In this document: in pieces, positions 49,572 to 58,060 of the stretch
Layout: every line of letters begins with the position of its first letter
How positions within the stretch are numbered: position 1 is the stretch's first letter
Assembly (NCBI GenBank): GCA_964489425.1
Contig: CAZAYP010000024.1
Span: forward strand, 6,407 to 70,406
Length of the DNA stretch: 64,000 bases
From: CAZAYP01 sp964489425 [NCBI: uncultured Verrucomicrobiota bacterium]
Lineage (GTDB): Bacteria > Verrucomicrobiota > Kiritimatiellia > RZYC01
Direction of reading: 5' to 3'
The notes under the pieces: model-generated
Told to the model about the DNA's origin: nothing
Databases searched by the model: none
The model's input: the letters and a program-made list of their open reading frames with translations, nothing else
Made by a program: the position numbers and the translations under genes

Positions 49572-50588
49572 ATGGGAGAAGCTGACCCAGTTGATATTTC
49601 GGTCGTTGCGCCGGTGTATAACGAAGCGGAGTGCATCGAGGCGTTCTGCGAGCAGGTGCACAAGGCGCTGGCGGCGCTTGGCCGGCCGTACGAAATCATC
49701 CTGGTGGACGACGGCAGCCAGGACGGCTCGTGGGACAAGATGGTCTCCATGGTCCCGCGCATCCCGGGCCTGCGGCTGATCCGGTTCCGCCGCAACTTCG
49801 GCCAGACCGCGGCCATGAGCGCCGGGTTCCACCACGCGCGCGGCACGGTCATCATCACCATGGACGCCGACCTGCAGAACGATCCCGCGGATATTCCCCG
49901 CCTGCTGGAACAATTCGACGCGGGCTTTGACGTGGTCAGCGGTTGGCGCCAGGACCGGCAGGATGCGTGGCTGAGCCGCAAGTTGCCGTCCATGGTCGCC
50001 AACTATGTGATCAGCACGATCACCGGGGTCAAGCTGCACGATTACGGATGCACGCTCAAGGCGTACCGCCGCGAGGTGATGTCCGGCGTACACCTCTACG
50101 GCCAGATGCACCGCTTTATTCCCGCCCTGGCCAGTTGGGTGGGCGGCCGCGTGACCGAAGTGCCGGTGCGGCACCATCCGCGGCGGTCGGGGGTGTCCAA
50201 GTACGGCTTGTCGCGCACCGGCCGCGTGATCCTCGACCTGGTCACCGTGCAGTTCCTCATGCGCTACAGCACCGGGCCCATGCACCTGTTCGGCAAGCTG
50301 GGCAGCTTCTTCGCGCTGCCCGGCCTGCTGTTGCTGCTGATGATCGTGGGCACCAATCTCTCCTATCACCTGTTCGGCACCGAACTGGGGGCGGACTTGA
50401 TCAAGCGGCCCTTCTGGATCATGACCGCGTTCATGCTCCTGTTCATGGGCATGCAGTTTGTCAGCATGGGCCTGCTGGCGGAAGTGCAGATCCGCACCTA
50501 CCACGAGTCCCAGGGCAAACCGGTCTACGTGATCAAGGAAATCGTCGCGGCGGACCCGGCGCCAACCCGCGCTGCTGCCGGCGCATGA
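49572..50588 (+). CDS. Glycosyltransferase family 2, membrane-bound (GtrB/ArnC-like)
   Basis: 338-residue polyprenol-phosphate glycosyltransferase. GT2 catalytic domain: ISVVAPVYNEAECIEAFCEQ, IILVDDGSQDGSWDKMV, RRNFGQTAAMSAGF, ITMDADLQNDPADIPRLL; two C-terminal membrane helices around 235-300 (FFALPGLLLLLMIVG and FWIMTAFMLLFMGMQF). It makes an undecaprenyl-phosphate-linked sugar used outside the membrane. The ATG at 49572 is preceded by AAGGAG about 15 bases upstream; the frame is open to 49452. The stop overlaps the CPBP start by four bases. Confidence 0.92.
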   Translation: MGEADPVDISVVAPVYNEAECIEAFCEQVHKALAALGRPYEIILVDDGSQDGSWDKMVSMVPRIPGLRLIRFRRNFGQTAAMSAGFHHARGTVIITMDADLQNDPADIPRLLEQFDAGFDVVSGWRQDRQDAWLSRKLPSMVANYVISTITGVKLHDYGCTLKAYRREVMSGVHLYGQMHRFIPALASWVGGRVTEVPVRHHPRRSGVSKYGLSRTGRVILDLVTVQFLMRYSTGPMHLFGKLGSFFALPGLLLLLMIVGTNLSYHLFGTELGADLIKRPFWIMTAFMLLFMGMQFVSMGLLAEVQIRTYHESQGKPVYVIKEIVAADPAPTRAAAGA

Positions 50589-51499
50589 CCGGCGGCTTCA
50601 TCCCCTGGCTGGCGGCGTTGCCCGCCGGCGCGCCCCCGCCTCCCGGCGACCTGGCCGCGTTCGGCAACGCATGGATTATTGGCCTGGCCTACCTGGTCCT
50701 GGTGGGGCTGGGGTTCGTGGTGGCTGCGGGCCTTCTGGCCGCGGCCCTGCGCCGCCCGGATCGCTGGACGCCGGCGCCGGACTTCCTGGCCCAGCGCGCC
50801 TGGCCCCTGGCCGCCGTGTCCCGCCTGATGATCTGGCTGCTGGTCCTGCACGGCGCCGGCCTGACGCTCAACCTGCTGGCCATGGAGGCCGGCCTGTGGC
50901 CGGGGCTGGACGAAACCACCGTGGCCGTGATCGTCCAGAGCCTGGTTTTTCATGGCGCCGGCCTGGTCCTGGTCCTGGCGCTCCTGCGGCCGCAGCGCGT
51001 GCCGTGGCGGCGCATGTTGGGCGCGCCCGACCCCGCGCCCTTGCGCGCGACCGTGCAAGGCCTGCTGTTTTATCTCGGCACGTTGCCGTTCCTGCTGGTG
51101 GGTTCCCTGGTTTACCAGCTCTTGCTCAGGCAGCTTGGGGTGGACGTCAACTTGCAGGACGTGGCCTGGGCGGTCTCCGGTGACCAACCGGCCGCCGCCG
51201 CCTTGTACCTGGGCTTGTTTACCGTGGTCGTGGCGCCTTTATTTGAAGAAGTGCTGTTTCGCGGCATTCTCCTGCCCATGGTGGCCGCCCGGACCGGCCT
51301 GGTGGTGGCCATGACGCTGGTCTCGCTGCTGTTTGCCGGCCTGCATTTCCACCTGCCCTCGCTGGCGCCCCTGTTCATCATCTCCATGGCCTTCTCGCTC
51401 GGTTACGCGATTTCCGGATCCCTGGTGACCGCGTTTGTCATGCACGCCCTGTTCAACGGGATCAACCTGGCCCTTCTGTATATCCTGCGCAGCGGCTGA
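50585..51499 (+). CDS. CPBP-family intramembrane protease
   Basis: 304-residue polytopic membrane protein of the CPBP (Abi/CaaX prenyl endopeptidase) family. Motif 1 FEEVLFRGILLP carries the catalytic Glu pair and Arg; motif 2 has the His in FAGLHFHLPS; motif 3 HALFNGIN. About eight hydrophobic segments. Start overlaps the glycosyltransferase stop (ATGA). Bacterial relatives cleave small membrane or secreted peptides; in this setting a role in processing an exported protein is possible. Confidence 0.9.
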   Translation: MTGGFIPWLAALPAGAPPPPGDLAAFGNAWIIGLAYLVLVGLGFVVAAGLLAAALRRPDRWTPAPDFLAQRAWPLAAVSRLMIWLLVLHGAGLTLNLLAMEAGLWPGLDETTVAVIVQSLVFHGAGLVLVLALLRPQRVPWRRMLGAPDPAPLRATVQGLLFYLGTLPFLLVGSLVYQLLLRQLGVDVNLQDVAWAVSGDQPAAAALYLGLFTVVVAPLFEEVLFRGILLPMVAARTGLVVAMTLVSLLFAGLHFHLPSLAPLFIISMAFSLGYAISGSLVTAFVMHALFNGINLALLYILRSG

Positions 51500-51503
51500 A
51501 CCA

Positions 51504-51526
51504 TAGTGACCACACGCTGGTCACTA
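51504..51526. repeat. Inverted repeat after the CPBP gene
   Basis: TAGTGACCA (51504-51512) and TGGTCACTA (51518-51526) are a perfect nine-base inverted repeat with a five-base loop. No T-run follows, so it may be an operator or a Rho-dependent end rather than an intrinsic terminator. Confidence 0.5.
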
Positions 51527-51638
51527 ATATCCATTTCTGGACATTGTTTGGCCGTTCCCGGGCCGGCGACGGCGATGGCTTTATTCACAATACATTGCAG
51601 GCGTTATTGTTGTGTATTAGCTTCTGATTTTCATAAAA

Positions 51639-51655
51639 TTGGCATGGCAATTGCA
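51639..51655 (+). promoter_or_regulatory. Sigma-54-type -24/-12 promoter of pseudopilin 1
   Basis: TTGGCATGGCAATTGCA matches the RpoN consensus YTGGCACGRNNNTTGCW with one mismatch, with exact GG-to-GC spacing. Initiation would be near 51666, giving a leader of about 115 bases before the ATG at 51780. Confidence 0.6.
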
Positions 51656-51779
51656 TTAGTAGATGGCGCTGCAGAGAGAAGGCAGCGAGCGGGTTCGGAA
51701 GAGGATAAGGGACCGAACCGGGTAGTGAAGGTAAGAAAAACAAAAACAACGAAATAAAGTAAAGAAAGGCAGAACTAAA

Positions 51780-52115
51780 ATGAAGCAGAACAAAATGGCA
51801 TTCACCCTGGTGGAAATCATGATCGTAGTGGCGATTATCGGCTTGCTGGCCGCGATCGGCATACCCGCGTTTGCCCGCGCTCGTGAAACCGCCCGGACCA
51901 AAGCCTGCATCAACAACCTGCGCCAGATCGACGGGGCGAAGGAACAGTTTGCGATCGAGAACAACGGCGCTGAAGGCGACACCGTGGCCGATTCGGACAT
52001 CACGGTTTACATCAAGGGCGGCGCGATCCCGACCTGCCCGGCTGGCGGCACCTACACCACCGGCGACATTGGCGCTGATCCGGACTGCGACTACACCGAT
52101 CACGATCTTCCGTAA
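51780..52115 (+). CDS. Type IV/type II pseudopilin-like protein 1
   Basis: 111 residues with a class III (prepilin) leader: MAFTLVEIMIVVAIIGLLAA, cleaved before Phe8 with Glu at position +5. The following ARARETARTKACINNLRQIDGAKEQFAIENN is a PVC-type pseudopilin pattern. A short C-terminal domain with two Cys residues (CPAGG, DCDYTDH) follows. AAAGG precedes the ATG. A sigma-54-like promoter is upstream and a clean terminator follows, so it is a single-gene unit. A close paralogue is at 58061. Confidence 0.92.
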   Translation: MKQNKMAFTLVEIMIVVAIIGLLAAIGIPAFARARETARTKACINNLRQIDGAKEQFAIENNGAEGDTVADSDITVYIKGGAIPTCPAGGTYTTGDIGADPDCDYTDHDLP

Positions 52116-52141
52116 CCCGCGCATCCGCGCGATCCACCGGG

Positions 52142-52173
52142 AGGACCCCGCATCAGCGGGGTCCTCTTTTTTT
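52142..52173 (+). terminator. Rho-independent terminator after pseudopilin 1
   Basis: AGGACCCCGC (52142-52151), loop ATCA, GCGGGGTCCT (52156-52165), then CTTTTTTT. Perfect ten-base stem with a T-run. Confidence 0.92.
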
Positions 52174-52244
52174 AAACGCGCCGCCGGCCCGCCCCACTTC
52201 TCCCGCCGCCGGTTTCCAGTTCGCCGATCATGAACCGGAATTTC

Positions 52245-52274
52245 TTGACGCTGGGCCAGCGGAAAACGCATTAT
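52245..52274 (+). promoter_or_regulatory. Weak sigma-70-like promoter before the DUF2723 gene
   Basis: TTGACG (52245-52250), 18-base spacer, CATTAT (52269-52274). It lies about 70 bases before the chosen ATG at 52345. The -10 box is poor, so this is tentative. Confidence 0.3.
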
Positions 52275-52344
52275 AACAATTCAATCAATACGTGCCGGGC
52301 AGCGATGTACCTGCTGCGTGGTTGGACCCAAACGATCAATAATT

Positions 52345-55300
52345 ATGAGCAAAAAAGCCGGTAATCAGAAAAGAGAAATGGACGGCAAGGCGACCCAGGC
52401 CGCAAGCGGGAGCGGGCTGGCGCCGGACGCCGATGTGTTTACTGCGGATGCGGGGCCGTTTTTCCGCCGCATCGACTGGGCTGCCTTTTGGGCGGCGTTC
52501 CTGCTGGCGCTGGGGGTGTATGTCTACACCCTGGCGCCCACGGTCACGCTGGAAGATTCCGGCGAACTGGCGGTGGCTTCCGACTACCTGGGCGTGCCGC
52601 ATCCGCCGGGCTACCCCATCTGGTCGCTGCTGACCTGGTTTTTCCAGTGGGTGTTCCACCTGGTGACGTACCACGGGCATCCGAACCCGGCGTGGTCGGT
52701 GGGCCTGTGCTCGGCGTTCTTTGGCGCCCTGGCCAGCGGGTTGCTGGCCATGCTGGTGAGCCGGTCGGGCACGGAAATCCTGCGCAGCATGAAGCGCGAA
52801 ACCGAACTGCTGGGGTTCACCACCGAAAACGCGATTTGCTGGGTCAGCGGGGTGACCTGCGCGCTGCTGTTCGCGTTTACCCCGGTCCTGTGGTCGCAGG
52901 CGGTGATCGTGGAGGTGTACGCGCTGAACGCGTTCTTCCTGATGATTGTCGTGGTGCTGCTGTACGTCTGGATGGAGCGCAAACACCAGGACCACCTGCT
53001 GTACGCGCTGGCCTTCCTGTTCGGCCTGGGATTGACCAACCACCAGTCGCTGATGTTCCTGGGCCTGGCCCTGGTGGTCGCGGTCATGATCACCGACATC
53101 AAGCTGTTTCGCGATTACGTCATTGTCGGCATCTTCTTCTTCATCATGCTGGCGGTTAACGGGTGGGCGGCGAAAAATGGCCATCCGGAATGGACGTGGT
53201 CCTACGGGCCCAACTGGGGCGCGGAGTGGTACAAGTCCGGGTTCTGGTGGTGGTCGCTGTACGCGGTGGTGGTGCCGGTGGCCGCGATGTTCGTGCTGCC
53301 CAACGGCCGGCGCGTGGGCCTGAGCATCCTGCTGGTGGAACTGGGCGGCAGCTTCTACTTGTACATGGCGTTTGCCTCTGAACAGAACCCGCCGATCAAC
53401 TGGGGCTACCCGCGCACGTGGGAAGGCTTCATGCACGCGCTCACCCGCGGCCAGTACGAGAAGATCAGCCCCGTGGACAACTTCAAGGGCATGGTCAAGG
53501 ACCCGCTGCATTTCCTGGCCCAGGTGAACGCCATCGTGACCGCGCCGGGCGGGTACAATTCCGTAGTCGCCCAGTTTGCGTGGTATATATCCTGGCTGGC
53601 GGCGCTGCCGTTCTTCTTCTTCAAGAAAATCAGCCGGCAGACGCGCATGTGGCTGGTCACCTCGCTCATCGGGTTCCTCTCGATGACGATCATCTTCATC
53701 GTGTTCCAGAACCCGCAGCTGGACGTGCAGACGTTGTTCATTGGCCGCGTCCAGTACATCCAGGCCCACGCCATCTACGCCATGTGGATCGGCTACGGGC
53801 TGGTGTTCGGCCTGACCTTCCTCGACACGCTGCTGGGCCAGCGCAAGGCGTTGCGCAACGCCATCCTGGCCGCGGCGCTGCTGCTGTCCCTGGTGCCCAT
53901 CCTGCGCAACGCCTACGACCAGAACTTCATCAAGCTGGTCGGCGGTTGCGAGCAGAACGGCCACGATTTCGGCTGGCAGTTCGGCAACTGGCAGTTGCGC
54001 GGCGCGGTCGGGATCAAGGAGGACCTGCAATACCTCCACGACGACGAGTTCGAAAAAGAGTGGGCCGCGTATCCCAACCCGGCCTACCCGCCCGAGATGG
54101 GGCCCAACGCCATCTTCTTCGGCGGCACTGACCCGGGCCGGTTCGTGCCGACCTACATGATCTATTGCGCCAAGGTCCGGCCGGACGTGTTCCTCATCAC
54201 GCAGAACGCGCTGGCCGACAATACCTACATGAACGTGATGCGCGACCTGATGGGCAACGACATCTGGATCCCGTCGCAGCAGGACAGCAACTACGCGTTC
54301 AAGAAATACGTCGAGGATATCCAGGCCGGGCGCATCCCGGCCGGCGCAGACGTCAGCTTCAAGGATGGCCGCGTCAGCGTGCAGGGCGTGCAGGGCGTGA
54401 TGATGATCAACGGCATCCTCTGCAAGATGATCTTCGAGGCCAACAAGCACAAGCACGACTTCTACGTCGAGGAGAGCTACGTCATCCCCTGGATGTATCC
54501 CTACCTCTCGCCGCACGGCCTGATCATGAAGATCAACCAGGAGCAACTGCCCAGCCTGACGCCGGAGATGATCAAGGACGACACGGACTTCTGGAACTGG
54601 TACTGCCGGCGCCTGATCGGCGTGGTCACCAACGTGCCCATGGACTTCACGCCCGAGGTGCCGCAGGGCGCCCCGGTCGAGGTGCTGAGCATGGACCCGC
54701 AGGCGGGAACCCAGCGAATCCGCTACGGCGGCAACCCCAAGTTCCAGCGCGATGTCGTGGCGTGCAAGACGTTCTCCAAGCTGCGCAGCGCGATTGCCGG
54801 GCTCTACGCCGCCCGGCGCATGTTCCCCGAGGCGGAGTATGCTTTCCAGCAGGCGATCGACCTGTACCCGTTGAGCCCGGAAGCCAACTTCCGCCTGGCC
54901 GATATCTTCATGCAGCAGCGCAAGTTCACCGAGGCGCGAGTGCTCATGGATGCCTTCATCAAGCAGGACCCGGCCAACGACAAGGTCATGGGCTTCCTGG
55001 ATCAAATCAAGGAAACCGAGAAAAACGATGTCCGCCGGCGCGAGTTGGAGGCCTCCTTCGGCCAGGGCCAGGGCGGCGACGTGAACGCGGCGCTCGAGCT
55101 GGCGGACATTTACAGCAAGCTGTCGCTCACGCCCCAGTTCGAGCAGCTCTCCCGCAGCATCCTCAACCAGGGCAACCTGCCGCCCCAGGTTATCCTGCAG
55201 GTGGCCCAGCTCTACGCCAACGCGCGGCGCGCCGACCTGCTGGAAGAGGCCCTGCTCAAGTACCTCGAGCGCAGCGGCGACAACCAGCCCGCCGTGCTGC

Positions 55301-55506
55301 TGGACCTGTCCGCTGTCCAGTTCGCCCTGGGCAAGAACGAGGCCGCCGTCCAGTCCATGGCCCGCGCCATCCAGGCCGGCGGCGAGCCGGTGCGCGAGCA
55401 GATCCGCCAGGACCAGCGCTTCGAGGCGGTTCGCGAAATGCCGGAATACCGGCGGCTGGTGCCCTCCGCGCCGGCCAACGTGGTGCTGCCATTCACCGGG
55501 ATGTAA
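52345..55506 (+). CDS. DUF2723 membrane protein with C-terminal TPR-like repeats
   Basis: 1053 residues. The N-terminal half is the DUF2723/TMEM260 family: one membrane helix then TLEDSGELAVASDYLGVPHP PGYP and about ten further helices to around 530. A large soluble domain follows, ending in TPR-like helices (for example YAARRMFPEAEYAFQQAIDL). The eukaryotic relative is an O-mannosyltransferase, so a polyprenol-linked-sugar glycosyltransferase is the likely role, acting on exported proteins. A GTG at 52318 in frame is a less likely start. It leads a three-gene plus-strand group. Confidence 0.88.
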   Translation: MSKKAGNQKREMDGKATQAASGSGLAPDADVFTADAGPFFRRIDWAAFWAAFLLALGVYVYTLAPTVTLEDSGELAVASDYLGVPHPPGYPIWSLLTWFFQWVFHLVTYHGHPNPAWSVGLCSAFFGALASGLLAMLVSRSGTEILRSMKRETELLGFTTENAICWVSGVTCALLFAFTPVLWSQAVIVEVYALNAFFLMIVVVLLYVWMERKHQDHLLYALAFLFGLGLTNHQSLMFLGLALVVAVMITDIKLFRDYVIVGIFFFIMLAVNGWAAKNGHPEWTWSYGPNWGAEWYKSGFWWWSLYAVVVPVAAMFVLPNGRRVGLSILLVELGGSFYLYMAFASEQNPPINWGYPRTWEGFMHALTRGQYEKISPVDNFKGMVKDPLHFLAQVNAIVTAPGGYNSVVAQFAWYISWLAALPFFFFKKISRQTRMWLVTSLIGFLSMTIIFIVFQNPQLDVQTLFIGRVQYIQAHAIYAMWIGYGLVFGLTFLDTLLGQRKALRNAILAAALLLSLVPILRNAYDQNFIKLVGGCEQNGHDFGWQFGNWQLRGAVGIKEDLQYLHDDEFEKEWAAYPNPAYPPEMGPNAIFFGGTDPGRFVPTYMIYCAKVRPDVFLITQNALADNTYMNVMRDLMGNDIWIPSQQDSNYAFKKYVEDIQAGRIPAGADVSFKDGRVSVQGVQGVMMINGILCKMIFEANKHKHDFYVEESYVIPWMYPYLSPHGLIMKINQEQLPSLTPEMIKDDTDFWNWYCRRLIGVVTNVPMDFTPEVPQGAPVEVLSMDPQAGTQRIRYGGNPKFQRDVVACKTFSKLRSAIAGLYAARRMFPEAEYAFQQAIDLYPLSPEANFRLADIFMQQRKFTEARVLMDAFIKQDPANDKVMGFLDQIKETEKNDVRRRELEASFGQGQGGDVNAALELADIYSKLSLTPQFEQLSRSILNQGNLPPQVILQVAQLYANARRADLLEEALLKYLERSGDNQPAVLLDLSAVQFALGKNEAAVQSMARAIQAGGEPVREQIRQDQRFEAVREMPEYRRLVPSAPANVVLPFTGM

Positions 55507-55540
55507 GGCGGTCCGGGCTGGATGCGCGGCCCGGCCGGCG

Positions 55541-56845
55541 ATGGATATGAACGCCTTCAACCTGACGCCCATCCTGTCCTGGCGCTGGTTTCCGGCCTTG
55601 CTCCAGTGGGCCACCGTGGCCGTGTTCGCGGCGATCCTCGCCGTGCTTTTTTTCGGACCGGCGCATGCCAACCTGGGGTTGCTGCTCACGTGGCTGGTGT
55701 GGTGGCCGCTCCTGGCCGTGTCGATCCTGTTCGTGAGCCGCCTGTGGTGCGCCGTGTGCCCGTTCTCGGCCGTCAGCGACCTGGTCCAGCGCGGCGTGGG
55801 CAACCGGCTGCGCGTGCCGCGGTTCGTGAGCCGCAACGGCCTCTGGATCATGGTGGGGGCGTTCATGGTCCTCACGTGGGCGGAGATCTATTTCGATATC
55901 GTGGAAAGCCCGCTCGGCACCGGCGTGCTGCTGCTGTGCATCCTGACCGGCGTGGTGGCCATGGGCGCGTTCTTCGAGCGGCGCGCCTGGTGCCGCTACA
56001 TGTGCCCGCTGGGCGCCATGACCGGCCTGTACGCGCGCGTGGCCATGGTCGAACTGCGCGGTGATCCGGCGCGCTGCCGCGAGTGCCGCGACCTGGAGTG
56101 TTTCCAGGGCAGCGCGGCCGCGCCCGGGTGCCCCCTGTTCGAGGTGGCGCGCGGCATGGACAGCAACGCCAACTGCAGCCTGTGCGGCAACTGCGTGAAA
56201 AATTGCCCCGACCAGTCGCTGCGCCTGCGCCTGCGGCCGCCGGGCGTCGAGCTGGCCGCGGTTCGCCGGCCGCGCCTGCCGGACGCGGTGTTCATTGGGC
56301 TGCTGCTCGGGCTCATCACCGGGCTGAACTTTTTTGAGGCCGCCGAGTTTGCCGCGGCCACCGGCCTGCGGGCCACGCTGACGCTGCTGGTCTTCCTCGG
56401 CGGCGGCCTGGCGGCCCAGGCCGCGTGCGGCCGGGCGGCCGGCCGGCGCCTGGCCGAGGCCTGGCCCAGCGCCATGACCCGCTTCGCCTATGCCCTGGTG
56501 CCGCTGCTCCTGGCCGCGCACATCGGCCATACCGGGACCGAGTTGCTGCTGGAGGGCCACGAGATCCCCGTGGCCGTCATGGCCGGCGCCGACGAGGGAA
56601 GCCGCGCGTTGCCAGCCTGGCAGGCCTGGCTCATGCGGCCGACGGCGGTCTGGCTGGTGGCCGGGTTCCATGCGCTGGTGCTGGCCGGCGGCTGGGCGCT
56701 GACGCTCGGGCTGATCCGCCGGATCGCCGCCCGCGCGGCCCCGGACCCGGCGCAAGCGCAATCCGTGCGCCGGCCCTGGATATTCCTGGCGTCGCTGTTC
56801 GCCGTGGTCAACCTCTCGCTGGCCCTGCTGGGGTTGTATGACTGA
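55541..56845 (+). CDS. NosR/NapH-like membrane ferredoxin
   Basis: 434 residues with about ten membrane helices and cytoplasmic iron-sulfur motifs. CAVCPFSAV and CRYMCPLGAM are the paired CxxxCP motifs of NosR/NapH-like proteins; a ferredoxin motif CSLCGNCVKNCP and CRECRDLECF lie after. It could pass electrons across the membrane to an unidentified partner. Its end overlaps the ATPase gene start by eight bases. Confidence 0.88.
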   Translation: MDMNAFNLTPILSWRWFPALLQWATVAVFAAILAVLFFGPAHANLGLLLTWLVWWPLLAVSILFVSRLWCAVCPFSAVSDLVQRGVGNRLRVPRFVSRNGLWIMVGAFMVLTWAEIYFDIVESPLGTGVLLLCILTGVVAMGAFFERRAWCRYMCPLGAMTGLYARVAMVELRGDPARCRECRDLECFQGSAAAPGCPLFEVARGMDSNANCSLCGNCVKNCPDQSLRLRLRPPGVELAAVRRPRLPDAVFIGLLLGLITGLNFFEAAEFAAATGLRATLTLLVFLGGGLAAQAACGRAAGRRLAEAWPSAMTRFAYALVPLLLAAHIGHTGTELLLEGHEIPVAVMAGADEGSRALPAWQAWLMRPTAVWLVAGFHALVLAGGWALTLGLIRRIAARAAPDPAQAQSVRRPWIFLASLFAVVNLSLALLGLYD

Positions 56846-57392
56846 CGCCCTGCCCATCCTGCTGGCGTTCGGCGCGGTGAACGGGGGCCTCATCGCCGTG
56901 GCCGCGCTGCTCAAGGCGCGCCGCGCGGCGCAGGCCCGGCCTCGCGCCGCGGCGCTGCCGGATGAGCACCTGGAGCTGGGCAACGACATCCTGGCCATGA
57001 CCCGCGCCCTGGACCGGGTGGCCGAGTGGGTCGGGCGCGCGGACTGGCCGGCGCGGGCCCAGTTGGAAATCTCCCTGCTGGCCGAAGAGATGCTGGCCCT
57101 GGTCATGCGCCAGGGCCGGCCGCAGGACCGGCCGCACCGCCTGGAGCTTGGGCTGGAGTTCCGCGCCGGCGCCGTGCGCATCCGCCTCACGGACGATGGC
57201 CGCCCCCTGGCGCCGGGCGCGCTGGCGCCGCAGGCCGCGCCGCGCACCGCCGAGGAGATCGACCCGGACGCCCTGGAGCTCCGCATCCTGCAGGGCATGG
57301 CGGACGAACTGACCTATGACTCCCGCGACGGCCGCAACACCTTGACCGCCACCCGCCGCGTGGACCGGCCGCCGGCCGACCCGGCGCCATAA
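56838..57392 (+). CDS. RsbW-like HATPase with an N-terminal membrane helix
   Basis: 184 residues. An N-terminal hydrophobic segment (ILLAFGAVNGGLIAVAALL) and then a GHKL ATPase of the anti-sigma factor type: LLAEEMLALVM (N-box region), VRIRLTDDGRPLAPGAL (G1-like), LELRILQGMADELTYD, and GRNTLTATRRV. Such proteins bind sigma factors or antagonists as kinases. The adjacent ferredoxin gene suggests a redox or envelope-stress input; the partner is not visible. Confidence 0.75.
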   Translation: MTDALPILLAFGAVNGGLIAVAALLKARRAAQARPRAAALPDEHLELGNDILAMTRALDRVAEWVGRADWPARAQLEISLLAEEMLALVMRQGRPQDRPHRLELGLEFRAGAVRIRLTDDGRPLAPGALAPQAAPRTAEEIDPDALELRILQGMADELTYDSRDGRNTLTATRRVDRPPADPAP

Positions 57393-57441
57393 CCCCCGCC
57401 TTTCGCCAGCGGCGCGGCATCGTCGGCACCGGTTCCGCGGC

Positions 57442-57470
57442 TTGACCGCCCCGGCGGCACCCGCTATTAT
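57442..57470 (+). promoter_or_regulatory. Sigma-70 promoter of the lipoprotein gene
   Basis: TTGACC (57442-57447), 17-base spacer, TATTAT (57465-57470). Initiation near 57477, about 45 bases ahead of the ATG at 57521. A strong match for both boxes and spacing. Confidence 0.65.
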
Positions 57471-57520
57471 CCTGCATTGTATTACTGGCATTGAGGCAAA
57501 CACCATGGAGGATGGCTCTG

Positions 57521-57865
57521 ATGATCACGCGCGTACCGTTCGGTTGGACAACCACTCTCAAGTTCATGCTGATGCTGGCCTGCGTGGCGGGCCTCTGGGC
57601 CGGTTGCGATTCAGGCTCGGGATCCAGCGACGATGAATTCGCTTCTTTCGTCTTCGTCAACGATACCAACAAGCGCATCCAGGTCATGCGGGACGGGGGC
57701 ACGGAATGGGATGGCGCCGAATCGTTTCAGCTCGTGGGCATGGGCGCTGAGCGCACCGTGGCCCTGCGGCAGACCGGCAAGATATCCTATGCCTATGTCG
57801 TGCTCGATGGCGGCAGCGTGAAGGCCGAGCAGTCCGGCCGGGAAATATTTTTCCGCTATAATTGA
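57521..57865 (+). CDS. Small lipoprotein
   Basis: 114 residues with a lipoprotein signal: LMLACVAGLWAGC, the Cys being the lipidation site. The mature part (about 80 residues) begins with a Ser/Gly/Asp-rich linker, then a beta-rich domain (FASFVFVNDTNKRIQVMRDGG, GAERTVALRQTGKISYAYVVLDGG). ATG at 57521 has GGAGG nine bases upstream; ATG at 57512 has none at proper spacing. Family not recognised. It has its own promoter. Confidence 0.8.
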   Translation: MITRVPFGWTTTLKFMLMLACVAGLWAGCDSGSGSSDDEFASFVFVNDTNKRIQVMRDGGTEWDGAESFQLVGMGAERTVALRQTGKISYAYVVLDGGSVKAEQSGREIFFRYN

Positions 57866-57979
57866 TCGTCCCATGGCCGGCCGATGGGCGCGGGCCCTAT
57901 ATTTTATCGCGGGTTAAGGGAATAGTAGAAAATGAGGATGGATCGTGCGGGGCGCCTGCGGCCAGGGCCCCGGCAGGAC

Positions 57980-57996
57980 CGGGCACGGCCGTTGCA
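57980..57996 (+). promoter_or_regulatory. Sigma-54-type -24/-12 promoter of pseudopilin 2
   Basis: CGGGCACGGCCGTTGCA matches the RpoN consensus YTGGCACGRNNNTTGCW with a single mismatch (second base) and correct spacing. Initiation near 58008, about 53 bases ahead of the ATG at 58061. Confidence 0.6.
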
Positions 57997-58060
57997 GAGG
58001 GGCCCGCGGCTTAATGTCGTGGGTATTTCGTAGTTGCACTCCCATAAACTCAGGGTTGTC

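Noticed and set aside
51504-51526. Inverted repeat as an intrinsic terminator
   Set aside because: No T-run follows on either strand, and GC content of the stem is low.
52336-55875. A 1179-residue minus-strand frame opposite the DUF2723 gene
   Set aside because: Low-complexity Arg/Ala/Gly/His-rich composition typical of antisense frames in high-GC DNA; the plus frame has coherent membrane and TPR-like regions.
55493-57298. A 601-residue minus-strand frame opposite the ferredoxin and ATPase genes
   Set aside because: Same antisense composition; the plus frames contain iron-sulfur motifs and GHKL motifs.
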